The notes under the pieces are model-generated. The model saw nothing but the letters and a program-made list of their open reading frames with translations. It made no database searches and was not told the origin of the DNA. A stretch of 64,000 nt of DNA from an uncultured Opitutia bacterium (GTDB lineage: Bacteria > Verrucomicrobiota > Verrucomicrobiia > Opitutales > Opitutaceae). Shown here piece by piece: positions 36,402 through 46,577 of this stretch. The stretch is from NCBI GenBank assembly GCA_903881475.1, contig CAIRTK010000064.1:62001-126000 (forward strand), given 5' to 3'. Position 1 is the first letter of the stretch, and every line of letters begins with the position of its first letter. The translations under genes and the position numbers were made by a program.

Positions 36402-37319
36402 ATGAATTCCGGTACACCACTTGCCGACATTCAAATCCGCGACCCCTTCATCGTGACCGATGTCGCGGCGGGCCGTTATCTCCTGTTCGGCACGGGCGGG
36501 TTTGGCGAGGCGTCGCACGGTGGGTTTGTAATGCGTGCGAGTTCCGACCTGAAGACATGGAGCGAGCCGCAGCCCGCACTCACGCCGTCGGCCGGGCCGG
36601 CGGGAGCAACTTATTTCTGGGCGCCCGAAGTGGTGGCCTATCGCGGACGCTGGTTTCTTTTCGGCTCGTTCATGCATGGCACGGAGATCGTAGGGCCGGA
36701 GCAGCGCTACACGCGCCTGTATGTGGCGGACACGCCGGAGGGGCCGTACTTGCCGCTGACGGATGGTCCGATCACGCCGGCCGGGTGGTGGTGCATCGAT
36801 GGCACGCTGCACGTGGAGCCCGACGGCAGGCCGTGGCTGGTGTTTGTGCGCGAGTGGCTGCAGGTGTCCGATGGCGAGATACACGCGCTGCCGCTCACGG
36901 CGGACCTGCGGGAGCCGGCCGGCGGGCCGCGCCGGTTGTTCCGGGCGAGCGAGGCGGAGTGGAGCTGGCCGCAGACGTGGGAAAAATTTTCCGGCTACCG
37001 CGTGACCGACGGCCCGTGGCTGCACCGCACCGCGGCCGGCACGCTGCTGATGCTCTGGTCCAGCTTTGGATCGGGCGGTTACCTTACGGGCGTCGCACGC
37101 AGCACGAGCGGAGCCATCCTGGGGCCGTGGGTGCAGTCTCCGGAGCCGCTCTTCGCCGCCGACGGCGGTCATCCAATGCTGTTCCGGACACTGGAAGGGA
37201 CCCTGATGATGGCCCTGCATGCGCCAAACCGCCCGGGACACGAGCGGGCCAGGCTGCTGCCACTGCGCGAAACTCCAGACGGTCTGGCCCTGGTTCAGGC
37301 TGGCAGGCCGAATTCGTAG
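36402..37319 (+). CDS. GH43-family glycosidase
   Basis: 305 aa from ATG 36402 (MNSGTPLADIQIRDPFIV); the track start lies inside the repeat. Five-bladed propeller glycosidase, likely on arabinose or xylose residues. The base Asp sits in IRDPFIV, YFWAPEVVAYRGRWFLFGSF is typical, and the pKa-modulating Asp is in IDGTLHVE. The general-acid Glu of most GH43 enzymes lies in an EGP-type motif; here the matching place reads RVTDGPWLHR with Asp, which may mark a divergent subfamily or altered activity. No signal peptide. Its 3' end overlaps the convergent mutarotase-like gene by 25 bp. Confidence 0.85.
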   Translation: MNSGTPLADIQIRDPFIVTDVAAGRYLLFGTGGFGEASHGGFVMRASSDLKTWSEPQPALTPSAGPAGATYFWAPEVVAYRGRWFLFGSFMHGTEIVGPEQRYTRLYVADTPEGPYLPLTDGPITPAGWWCIDGTLHVEPDGRPWLVFVREWLQVSDGEIHALPLTADLREPAGGPRRLFRASEAEWSWPQTWEKFSGYRVTDGPWLHRTAAGTLLMLWSSFGSGGYLTGVARSTSGAILGPWVQSPEPLFAADGGHPMLFRTLEGTLMMALHAPNRPGHERARLLPLRETPDGLALVQAGRPNS

Positions 37320-38155
37320 CGCAGTTGCCAGGCGCGGTGGGTGCCGGGGGCGAGCTCGGTCGTGAGGTAGGGTTCGACCGACCAGGTGTTGCAGTTGCCC
37401 CAGACCGGGCAGAGGTCGGGAGTGAAGTCGGTCGAGAAGACGATGCCGGCCAGCTTGGGATGCGAGACCACGGCGCGCAGGACGGTGCCGCGGGCCACGA
37501 CGAGCTGCTCGAAGTGGCCGTCCTTGATGTTCTCGAATCGGCGCCGGAACGTCAGGCGGTGCGCGGCGTCGAGCGCAAACCCGACGTTCTGCGCCATGCC
37601 CCAGCTGGCGGGCAGGTCGCAGGTAAGCAGCCGGTCGGTAAGGGCGAAGAACGGGTGGGCGAACCAGTGCAGCGGCAGCGGCCGCTCGCCGGTGTTGGTG
37701 AGCGACGTGGCGGACGTGAGCGTGCGGCCGTCGAGCGTGAGCTGGCGGGTGAGCTGGCAGGCGTAGCCATTGCCGGATTGCCCGGTGCAGAACTCGATGG
37801 TCCCGGGACTGCGGGTAACCGTCCATGCGCAGGGCGCGGTGACCACCAGTTCGCCGGCGTTGTCGGGCGCCACCTCGCCGATACCGATGATGAAGCCACG
37901 GTTCTTTTGCAGGATGAGCGGACGGTTCGTGCCAAACTCGGCATGCCGGAACGACTCGGGCAAGCCCTGGCCATTGAACGGGAGCGGAGTGGGATTGGGG
38001 AATTCCGCGCCGGAAAAGAGTTCGCCGGCCCGGGCATCGCGCACCTGCCAGATGTAGGCGCCCCAGCAGTAGCGAACGCCCTGCCGGGCGCAGTCGGCGG
38101 CGTTGTCGGGATCGAGCAGGTCTATTTCAAGGGACGAGTTCCCCAGCGTGAGCAT
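37295..38155 (-). CDS. Aldose-1-epimerase-like (galactose mutarotase fold) protein
   Basis: 286 aa. Mutarotase-superfamily beta-sandwich suggested by GTNRPLILQKNRGFIIGIGE, LTRQLTLDGRTLTSATSLTNTGERPLPLHWFAHPFF and the late WGNCNTWSVEPYLTTELAPG. The candidate catalytic His is in LHWFAHPFF and the Glu in SVEPYLT. It would interconvert anomers of a sugar released by the neighbouring glycosidases. No signal peptide, so cytoplasmic. It converges on GH43 with a short overlap. Confidence is good for fold, moderate for activity. Confidence 0.75.
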   Translation of the reverse strand: MLTLGNSSLEIDLLDPDNAADCARQGVRYCWGAYIWQVRDARAGELFSGAEFPNPTPLPFNGQGLPESFRHAEFGTNRPLILQKNRGFIIGIGEVAPDNAGELVVTAPCAWTVTRSPGTIEFCTGQSGNGYACQLTRQLTLDGRTLTSATSLTNTGERPLPLHWFAHPFFALTDRLLTCDLPASWGMAQNVGFALDAAHRLTFRRRFENIKDGHFEQLVVARGTVLRAVVSHPKLAGIVFSTDFTPDLCPVWGNCNTWSVEPYLTTELAPGTHRAWQLRYEFGLPA

Positions 38156-38157
38156 GA

Positions 38158-38215
38158 AGGTGAAATTCGAAGGTCAAAATCCGAAGTTCGGAATAATCTC
38201 CAACTTCGAAAATGG
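38158..38215. repeat. Intergenic repeat, CGAAATCCGAAA type
   Basis: Words AAATTCGAAGGTCAAAATCC and GAAGTTCGGAAT, then ACTTCGAAAATGG, just upstream of the mutarotase-like gene. Same family as at 30411 and 53133. The rest of the gap up to 38325 shows nothing else. Confidence 0.55.
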
Positions 38216-38325
38216 ACAATGGCAGATAATCACAGGACACCGGCCGCACGAGGATCCCGGAAAATAAAGCGGTGCCGATGACAAGGTCCAGGACGGCTGA
38301 ATTCCCTCGAGTTTTGTCCCCGGGC

Positions 38326-38835
38326 TTATTTGACCCGATGGACGAGGACCGTGGTATTCACGCCGTCAACGTAGAGGGCGAAGTTTCCCGCCGGGCGCGC
38401 CTGGATCTCGATGTCGTGGCCGGCGAGTTCGGTGCTGATGTGTTCCTCGCCCTCCCACACCTGGCCGTTGTCGAGCTGGAAGCCGTTGCCTCCGACCCAG
38501 CCCGTGCAACGGGCCTTGAGGCTGGGGACATCCCGCCAGTCCGCGCCGAGGTCGGGCATGCCGAACCGCGCGAGCCAGGTGCGCTTGTTCGTCGCGACGG
38601 TCTGCTGCTGCACGATGACGGCGGCCTGCTGGCTCGCGGCGGTCGTCACGGTGCGGTTGTAATGGCTGACGATCGCGGCGTCGATCAGCGCCAGCTGCTC
38701 CGGCGTGAGGCCGGACAGGCCGGCGCGGGCGAAATCCTCGGGCGTCATCACGGTCTTGAGGCCGGGAAACGTGGCCGGGGCCTGCGCCAGGGCGACGCCG
38801 GCCGAGAGAAGGAACAGGGCGATCAGGGTTTTCAT
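38326..38835 (-). CDS. Small secreted protein of unknown function
   Basis: 169 aa from MKTLIALFLLSAGVALAQ, a clear signal peptide; the track's longer start is not protein-like. Mature part has a helical region (GLTPEQLALIDAAIVSHYNR) followed by a beta-rich end (RCTGWVGGNGFQLDNGQVWE, then NFALYVDGVNTTVLVHRVK). This pattern, a short helical motif and then a 'G-x-F-x-LDNGQVW' beta module, is common in small secreted proteins of gamma-proteobacteria and Verrucomicrobia, but I know no function. It lies 89 bp downstream of the ABC exporter on the same strand. Confidence 0.75.
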   Translation of the reverse strand: MKTLIALFLLSAGVALAQAPATFPGLKTVMTPEDFARAGLSGLTPEQLALIDAAIVSHYNRTVTTAASQQAAVIVQQQTVATNKRTWLARFGMPDLGADWRDVPSLKARCTGWVGGNGFQLDNGQVWEGEEHISTELAGHDIEIQARPAGNFALYVDGVNTTVLVHRVK

Positions 38836-38924
38836 GGGAGAGGGTGAACGGGTTGGGAGGCAGGGCGCGAAGTGTGACCCGGGATTGTCCCAAGGGTGCC
38901 ATGGGCCGGCCGGGCCAGTCAAAA

Positions 38925-40688
<1,764 letters not shown>

Positions 40689-40741
40689 GGTGGGGGGCGC
40701 ACCTGACGAAGCACGCGCCGGGCCCGGGCTTGGCAAGATAT

Positions 40742-41839
40742 TTACTTTTTATGCCGCACGGGAGCACGGCCGCCGTGGAGCGCCGTGTAAAACGAGTCCC
40801 CGGGCTGAATCGAACTCCGGGTGACCGTCGTGTCCGTGTAGGCGGACTTGTAGAGGGCGGTGAGAAACTCGAGGGTGCGGCGGGCTTCGGTACCGCTGGT
40901 GAGCGGCACGGTGTCAGATTCGAGGTTGTCGATCAGGGCATTGAGCTGGGCGCCATGGGTCGAGCCGACGTCGGGCGGGAAGTCGTTCCAAGCGGTCATC
41001 AGTTCGGCGCTGTGGGCGGGATCGGCGGGCGTGAGCTTCCAGTTCTCCCGTTGGTAGGCGTAAAGGTGCGTGAGTTCCACGGTGGCGCGCTCGCAGTCGA
41101 GGCGGAGGTAGGTTTCCTGGCGCGGGCACAGCGTGCTGTTGACGATGGAGGCGCGGGCGCCGCTGGCGAATTTCACGAGGGCCATGGAGACATCCTCGAC
41201 CTCGATCTGGTGGTAGAGCGTGTCGGCGACGGCCTTGACCTCGGTCCAGTCCCCGAGGAGGTGCAGCAGGTGATCCATGGTGTGGATGCCCTGGCTCATG
41301 GTCGGGCCGCCGAGCTCGGTGGACCAGCGGCCGCGCCACGGCACGGCATAGTAGGCGGCGTCGCGGTACCAGAGGGTGTTGCAGACGGCGATCAGCGGGC
41401 GGCCCAACCGGCCGGCCGCGAGGAGCGAGCGCACATGGGTGTTCGACGACGCGAAGCGCATCTGGAAGACGCTGGCGGTGCGGCGGCCGGTGCGCTGCTC
41501 GGCGGCGGCGATGAGGTCAAATTCGGCGAGGGAGGCGCAGAGGGGCTTTTCGCAGAGCACCCAGGCGCCGGCTTCCATGGCGGCGATGCTCATGCCGGCA
41601 TGCAGCCCGGGCGGCGCGGCAATGAGCACGATATCCGGGCGCTCGGTCTGCAGCATCGCGGCATAGTCGGTGTAGGAAGCGGGGATGCGGTGCTTGTCAC
41701 AGAAGGCGCGGGCGCGGGCGTCGTCGATGTCACACGCGGCCACGAGGGAGACCCGGCCATGGGTGTCGGCGACGGCGCGCACATGGGCATCGCCGATTCC
41801 GCCGGTCCCGACCAGCACTGCACGGTAGGTTTTTTTCAT
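40742..41839 (-). CDS. Gfo/Idh/MocA-family sugar oxidoreductase
   Basis: 365 aa. N-terminal Rossmann domain (VGTGGIGDAHVRAVADTHG, VLCEKPLCASLAEFDL with the EKP motif carrying catalytic Lys), C-terminal alpha/beta domain with MSQGIHTMDHLLHLLGDW, where His is the expected catalytic base. NAD(P)-dependent oxidation or epimerisation of a sugar or cyclitol. It starts 9 bp after the stop of the sodium/sugar symporter gene and is surely co-transcribed, so the transported sugar is probably its substrate. Confidence 0.92.
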   Translation of the reverse strand: MKKTYRAVLVGTGGIGDAHVRAVADTHGRVSLVAACDIDDARARAFCDKHRIPASYTDYAAMLQTERPDIVLIAAPPGLHAGMSIAAMEAGAWVLCEKPLCASLAEFDLIAAAEQRTGRRTASVFQMRFASSNTHVRSLLAAGRLGRPLIAVCNTLWYRDAAYYAVPWRGRWSTELGGPTMSQGIHTMDHLLHLLGDWTEVKAVADTLYHQIEVEDVSMALVKFASGARASIVNSTLCPRQETYLRLDCERATVELTHLYAYQRENWKLTPADPAHSAELMTAWNDFPPDVGSTHGAQLNALIDNLESDTVPLTSGTEARRTLEFLTALYKSAYTDTTVTRSSIQPGDSFYTALHGGRAPVRHKK

Positions 41840-41848
41840 CAGGAAGGG

Positions 41849-43957
41849 TCAGTGGCCGCGGAGCCTGGCCGGATCGACGGCGACGCCGCCCTTGATCTGG
41901 TCAAAGATGGTGAGGCCGCGGAGGGATTGGGCGGGAGCGGGGAAGCACCAGCTGCCCAGGTAGCCGAAGGCCATGCAGGAGGAGATGGAGATGACCATGT
42001 ACATGAGCACGTGCACTGGCGTGTAGAGCTTCGCGAGCAAGGTCATCACGAGGCTCATGACGATGCCGGTGACCGCGCCCTGCCAGTTGGCCCGGCGAGT
42101 GAACATCCCGAGCGCGTAGATGCCCGCGAACCCGCCGCCCAGCAGGGCGAACAGCTCCAGCCATTTGTCGAAGAGCGACTGGATCTTCAGGGTGGAGAGG
42201 TACAGGGCGAGCCCGGTGCCGATCACGCCGGTGAGCAGGGTGACGGCCTCCGCCAGCCGCACGCTCATCGCGGCGCTGGGCCGCTTGGCGTAGCGCTCAT
42301 AGAAATCCACCGAGACCAGGGTGGAGATGGAGTTGATGTTGGAGCTGAGCGTGGCCATCGAGGCGGCGAAGATGCCGGCGATGATGAGGCCGGTGACGCC
42401 CGGCGGCAGCTCCGCGGCGATGAACTGGGGAAAGGTCTGGTCGGTCGCCAGCAGCGGATTGAGGCTCGCGGGGTGCGCCTTGTAGTACGCGTAGAGGAGC
42501 GTGCCGAGGGCGAAGAACATGAAGCTGCCCGGGAGCACGAGCGCGGTCAGCATGAACACCGAATTGCGCGCCGCCTTGTCGTCCTTGGTGGAAAGCACGC
42601 GCTGCGTCATGACCTGGTCCTGCGGCCACGTGAGGGTGCCGACGATGAGCAGCAGGACGAAGATCCAGACGTTCGGGATCGTGAAATCGAAGCTGAAGTC
42701 GAACAGGTGGGTCTTGCCGCCGGCGTGCGCGACGCGGGCGACCTCGCCGAATCCGCCGGCGCCATGGATCATCCAGGCCATGGCAAACAGGGCGCCGCCG
42801 ACCATGACGAAGACCTGCAGCACATCGGTCCAGATGACGGCCTTCATGCCGCCGAGAAAGGTGTAGACGGTGGTGATCACGCCCATGATCAGGATGCAGG
42901 TGACGACGGAGATCCCCGTGACGGCGGAGAGGGCAAGCGAGGGCAGCAGGAGCACGATGCTCATCCGCCCCGCCAGGTGCTGCACGATGCAGATCAGCGA
43001 GGCGATCATGCGCACCGCGGGGTGAAAGCGCATTTCCAGGTACTCGTAGACCGAGACGAGGTTCAACCGGCGGACGAGCGGAACGATGACGAATCCGACG
43101 TAAATGGTGCCGACGAAGCCGATGACGTTCTGGGCGAGGTACAGCCAGTTGGTCGCGTAGGATTTGGCGGGAATGGCGAGGTAGCTGATCGCGCTCGTGC
43201 CCGTGGCGTAGAGCGAAAGGCCGGCGGCCCACCAGGGGATCTTGCGGCCGGCGAGGAAGAAATTGGCCGTGTCCTTCTTGCCGGTGAGATAAAAATACAG
43301 GCCGATGCCGGCGACGCCGAAAAGATAGATGACGATGACGACGTAATCGACGGCCTTGAGGCCGCGCTTGATCGTGGTGATCTCGAGCCGGGTGTGGGTG
43401 ATGGTGCCGGCCGGATCATGCGCGGTGAGAATGAACCCGTTGCCCGCGCCGCGGACGGAGTCGACGGACCCCGGCGCGGACCACGTGCCGAAGGAAGCCC
43501 AGGTGTCCGTGATGAGATGGTAACCGAAGACCTCCACGGCTCCGCTGGGCGCGGGTTTGAGAAACAGGATGTGGGAGGGGCCCACGGCTTGGGCGACAGG
43601 GAGCAGTGCTCCCGGTGGCGAGGCGAGGGGCTGCCAGCCGGTCTTGACGGTATAGTGCCAAAGGCTGGTCGTGGCCCCGGCCCCGACTGCAAGGACAAAG
43701 AGGGTGTCGTCCTGCACGGCGGCCACGAGAGGCGTGAGCGCCGCATCGAGGCCGGGCAGGCGCTGGCCCGTCAGGCGGACCCCGAGGGGGAGACTCATCC
43801 CCTGCAGGCTGAACGGCGGAGGCGTGTCGGCGGCGATTGCCGCCACGGCGTCGGCCGGGGCCAGCGGCGTGGCCTTGAGCGAGACCAGGCTGCTGGCTTG
43901 GGCGGCCAGGGTCAGACAGCAGAAGAGCGTAAGCAGGCGGGAAATTGGGGCAAACAT
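41849..43957 (-). CDS. Sodium/solute symporter with N-terminal propeller-like domain
   Basis: 702 aa. Signal peptide (LLTLFCCLTLAAQA), a ~180-residue extracytoplasmic region with degenerate Kelch-like repeats (TTSLWHYTVKTGWQPLASPP, VFGYHLITDTWASF), then the SSS core of about 13 helices from residue ~205 (VDYVVIVIYLFGVAGIGLYF). SSS marks: FFLAGRKIPWWAAGLSLYAT, AKSYATNWLYL, TFLGGMKAVIWTDVLQ and AASMATLSSNINSISTLV. NanT/SGLT-type sugar uptake driven by Na+. Fusion to a NanM-like mutarotase propeller occurs in Verrucomicrobia and Bacteroidetes sugar loci, suggesting anomer selection before import. Start of the symporter-Gfo/Idh unit. Confidence 0.9.
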   Translation of the reverse strand: MFAPISRLLTLFCCLTLAAQASSLVSLKATPLAPADAVAAIAADTPPPFSLQGMSLPLGVRLTGQRLPGLDAALTPLVAAVQDDTLFVLAVGAGATTSLWHYTVKTGWQPLASPPGALLPVAQAVGPSHILFLKPAPSGAVEVFGYHLITDTWASFGTWSAPGSVDSVRGAGNGFILTAHDPAGTITHTRLEITTIKRGLKAVDYVVIVIYLFGVAGIGLYFYLTGKKDTANFFLAGRKIPWWAAGLSLYATGTSAISYLAIPAKSYATNWLYLAQNVIGFVGTIYVGFVIVPLVRRLNLVSVYEYLEMRFHPAVRMIASLICIVQHLAGRMSIVLLLPSLALSAVTGISVVTCILIMGVITTVYTFLGGMKAVIWTDVLQVFVMVGGALFAMAWMIHGAGGFGEVARVAHAGGKTHLFDFSFDFTIPNVWIFVLLLIVGTLTWPQDQVMTQRVLSTKDDKAARNSVFMLTALVLPGSFMFFALGTLLYAYYKAHPASLNPLLATDQTFPQFIAAELPPGVTGLIIAGIFAASMATLSSNINSISTLVSVDFYERYAKRPSAAMSVRLAEAVTLLTGVIGTGLALYLSTLKIQSLFDKWLELFALLGGGFAGIYALGMFTRRANWQGAVTGIVMSLVMTLLAKLYTPVHVLMYMVISISSCMAFGYLGSWCFPAPAQSLRGLTIFDQIKGGVAVDPARLRGH

Positions 43958-44046
43958 CCAAATTCAGAGAAGATCAGGTTCCGCGCACTTTCAAGCGGTG
44001 AGCGACCGAACATTCAGGCGGGCCGGTTCTGAGGAATGCCGGAATC

Positions 44047-44103
44047 GTAGCGCAGGCTTCCAGCCTGCTTCCGTAGGGTTGGCAGGCAGGATACCTGCGC
44101 TAC
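44047..44103. repeat. Intergenic inverted repeat, GTAGCGCAGG type
   Basis: GTAGCGCAGGCTTCCAGCCT on the left and, in reverse, GTAGCGCAGGTATCCTGCCT on the right, with a short loop. It sits between the symporter promoter and the end of the diiron gene. Repeats with this wording are seen widely in environmental bacterial genomes. Confidence 0.8.
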
Positions 44104-44145
44104 TTTGGGCGGGTTCAGCGACCCCGCCTTACATTCCGGTTCGGC

Positions 44146-45471
44146 TCAGGTGACGCCGGCGAGCTTCAGGATCTTCTCGCCGGTCAGGCGGCGGCTGGCG
44201 GGAAGGGAATGCGGAACCTTGCCCCCGTAGACTTCGGCGAGCCGGTAGAATTTCGCCTTCGTCTCCTTCACGAACTCCTCGGTGGGACGCTTTTCGCCGA
44301 ACAGCGCCATCATTTCGGGCAGCCAGCGGTGGCCGTAGCGCACGTGGTTCTGTTCGTCGTTGCGGTCGAAGGCGAGGAGCGTGTCGGCCTCGAAGTCGTT
44401 CAGCTCGCGCACGCGGTCCATCACGGTGGCCTTGGTCGGGAAGCTGTTGGCCTCGAATTCCATCGTCATCATCGCGTAGCGCTCGTGCGGCGGCATCTGG
44501 ACGAGGATGTTGTAGAGATCGAGCGAGTGCTCGACCGTCATGAGGTCGACGCCGAGCTTCGGCAGCTGGCGGAAGCCGAACTGGCTGTGGCGCGACTCGT
44601 CCCAGAGGTGGCGCGCGAGATCATAGTGCAGGTCGAAGGGCGCAGCCGGCGTCTCGATGAACACCGTCGCAAGGTAGTCGATCGCGTCCATTTCCATCAT
44701 CAGCCACACGTAGACCATGAGGCGGATGACGCGGGCGTCGGCCTTGGGGTCGGTGAGCCAAGGGCGGACGATGGGATCCTCCTTGGGATCGGGACCGAAG
44801 ACGCCGGAGCAGACGGGATATTTGCCGCGGTTGCAGGTGGCGGGATGCGTATAGGGTGTTTTCTCATGCTGCCAGACATAGCCGGCCGCGAGCGGCAGGC
44901 GGGTTTCCTGGCCGAGCCAGCCACCGAGATCGTCCAAGGCCTGGGTGAGGTGAAGCTGCCATTCGCGCGCGTCGACCCCCTGCAGGTAGGGCGCGATTTC
45001 ACGGAGATGGCGTTCCTCGTCGGCGATGAATTCCTCGACGAGCTTCTTGGAGGGCCAGTCGGCGAGCGGGTCGGTGACCTTGAGATAGTGGCGGTAGGCG
45101 GCGAGCAGGGCGGGTTTCAGGACCCCGTAGAAACCGGCGGCGATCACGAGCGGGTTGGCGGTGTTGACGCCGACGGCCTCGGTGAAGATCCGGCCTAGGG
45201 AATCGCGCACTGACTCGGTGGAGCCGAATGTTGTGAGTTCGCGGCCGCGTTCGCGCAGGAAGCGGGCATGGCCGGCGGACTCCCAGACGTGCTGGCAGAT
45301 CAGGTATTTCAGCTCCGGCTCGCCGACACGGTAAACGAGCGTGGGGACGGTGCGGACGAACTCGCGCTCCACCTCGAAGAGGAGGCGGATGAGACGGGTC
45401 ATCTCATTGACGGCGGCCATGCGGCCGGCCGGGGCGGCGGCGGGGCGGGCGGGAGCGGAGGTGGAGGCCAT
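44146..45471 (-). CDS. Ferritin-like diiron protein
   Basis: 441 aa. Helical throughout. Candidate iron ligands come in two sets: LVEEFIADEERHLREIAPYL near residue 150 (E...EExxH) and HLWDESRHSQFGFRQL near residue 300 (ExxH), with FDRNDEQNHVRYGHRW further on. This is the ferritin-like/DUF455-type arrangement of a carboxylate-bridged diiron site, found in oxygenases and oxidases. The substrate is unknown. It stands next to, and on the same strand as, a PhyH-type Fe(II)/2-oxoglutarate dioxygenase, separated by an inverted repeat, so two iron oxygenase folds are side by side. No signal peptide. Confidence 0.75.
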   Translation of the reverse strand: MASTSAPARPAAAPAGRMAAVNEMTRLIRLLFEVEREFVRTVPTLVYRVGEPELKYLICQHVWESAGHARFLRERGRELTTFGSTESVRDSLGRIFTEAVGVNTANPLVIAAGFYGVLKPALLAAYRHYLKVTDPLADWPSKKLVEEFIADEERHLREIAPYLQGVDAREWQLHLTQALDDLGGWLGQETRLPLAAGYVWQHEKTPYTHPATCNRGKYPVCSGVFGPDPKEDPIVRPWLTDPKADARVIRLMVYVWLMMEMDAIDYLATVFIETPAAPFDLHYDLARHLWDESRHSQFGFRQLPKLGVDLMTVEHSLDLYNILVQMPPHERYAMMTMEFEANSFPTKATVMDRVRELNDFEADTLLAFDRNDEQNHVRYGHRWLPEMMALFGEKRPTEEFVKETKAKFYRLAEVYGGKVPHSLPASRRLTGEKILKLAGVT

Positions 45472-45487
45472 GGGGCGGAGGAGAGGG

Positions 45488-45582
45488 GCTTCGTTATCGT
45501 TCTCTTAATCGTTCTCGTTCTCCCGAATTCGGTTTGGGGCTAACGAGCGAACGATTAGGATCAAGAGAACGAGAACGATTGG
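45488..45582. repeat. Intergenic inverted repeat, AATCGTTCTCGTTCTC type
   Basis: A perfect 16-bp inverted repeat (45507-45522 against 45565-45580) with further ATCGTTCTC words on both sides fills the gap between the PhyH and diiron genes. The elements are made of the repeated 6-9-bp unit CGTTCTC(GTT). Confidence 0.8.
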
Positions 45583-46503
45583 TCAGCAGACGAGGTTGCG
45601 CTTGCCGTTCGGGCCGTGGGCGGGCGGGTTGACGCCGATCCAGCGTTCATCGATCGGCTCGGAGGCGCGCTGGTAGCGCGTGTCGCTGGAAATGCGCAGG
45701 CGGTTCTCGGTGCGGTTGTCGAGCGAAGCGTGGACCTGGAACATGCCGAAGGTGAGGAAATCGCCGGCCTCGTACTCGGTCGTCAGCCAGCGGCCGCCGA
45801 ATTTGTTGCGCACGGCGGGGGGATTGTGGGACAGGGTGCCGCTGAAGGCCCATTTGCCCTCCTTCACCTTGGCGACCTCGGCCGGCTTGTTCTCGCAGAA
45901 GGCATCGACATCACGGTAAACGTAGTTCTGGAGCAGATCCATGCGCTTGAAGGAATTCTCCAGAATCATGAGCCCGCCCAGCTCGAACGACACGTCGCCG
46001 TAGGGCAGCCAGCAGGTCATGTGCTTGTGGGTGCCGCGGCCCATGTAGGGCAGGTCGCAGTGCGGGTTGGTGCCCTTGCCGGGACCGATGGCGCGCAGCC
46101 AGGTAAAATCATAGTGTCGGATGTCTTCGCCGTAAAAGCTGCGGTAGAAATCGGTGAGCCGGCCCGAGTAAAGGAGCCGCTGCACCTTTTCGTTGCCGGT
46201 GGTGAGGTCGGGCTTGAAGAGATAGCCGGCATCCTGGCGGGCAATGGCCTCAATGCGGGGATAATCCGGGTCGAGTGCGCCGGCGGCGGCGAGGCGTTCC
46301 GTGAGGCTGGCCCGGGCCTCGAGCACCTGGCCGCGATCAAGATAGCCCTTCATGTAAAGGTAGCCGTCGTCAGCGAAGCGGCGGCGCAGCTCCACGAAAT
46401 CCGTGGCGGCGTCGGACGAGTCGCGGAGCAGGCCAAACTTGTCCTCGCCCATGTCGAGCGGGTGGCCATAGGAATAAATTTGCGGCAGGGTGACGGTGCT
46501 CAT
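45583..46503 (-). CDS. Phytanoyl-CoA dioxygenase (PhyH) family protein
   Basis: 306 aa from MSTVTLPQIYSYGHPLDM; the longer track start overlaps the AraC promoter region. Fe(II)/2-oxoglutarate hydroxylase fold: FADDGYLYMKGYL near the N-terminus, metal ligands in GTNPHCDLPYMGRG (HxD) and MFQVHASLDNRTENRLRIS (distal His plus the Arg that binds 2-oxoglutarate). Substrate cannot be inferred. It diverges from an AraC-type regulator with 74 bp between the start codons, which suggests regulated expression. Confidence 0.88.
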   Translation of the reverse strand: MSTVTLPQIYSYGHPLDMGEDKFGLLRDSSDAATDFVELRRRFADDGYLYMKGYLDRGQVLEARASLTERLAAAGALDPDYPRIEAIARQDAGYLFKPDLTTGNEKVQRLLYSGRLTDFYRSFYGEDIRHYDFTWLRAIGPGKGTNPHCDLPYMGRGTHKHMTCWLPYGDVSFELGGLMILENSFKRMDLLQNYVYRDVDAFCENKPAEVAKVKEGKWAFSGTLSHNPPAVRNKFGGRWLTTEYEAGDFLTFGMFQVHASLDNRTENRLRISSDTRYQRASEPIDERWIGVNPPAHGPNGKRNLVC

Positions 46504-46577
46504 CCGCCCAACATACACGCGATCCGCCTTGGACAAAATGGTTGAAGTGGGAAAAGGCATGCAAATTATGGGAGATT

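Noticed and set aside
40730-44032. 1100-aa plus-strand ORF
   Set aside because: Lies antisense to the symporter and Gfo/Idh genes; its Gly/Asp/Glu-rich low-complexity sequence is typical of a shadow.
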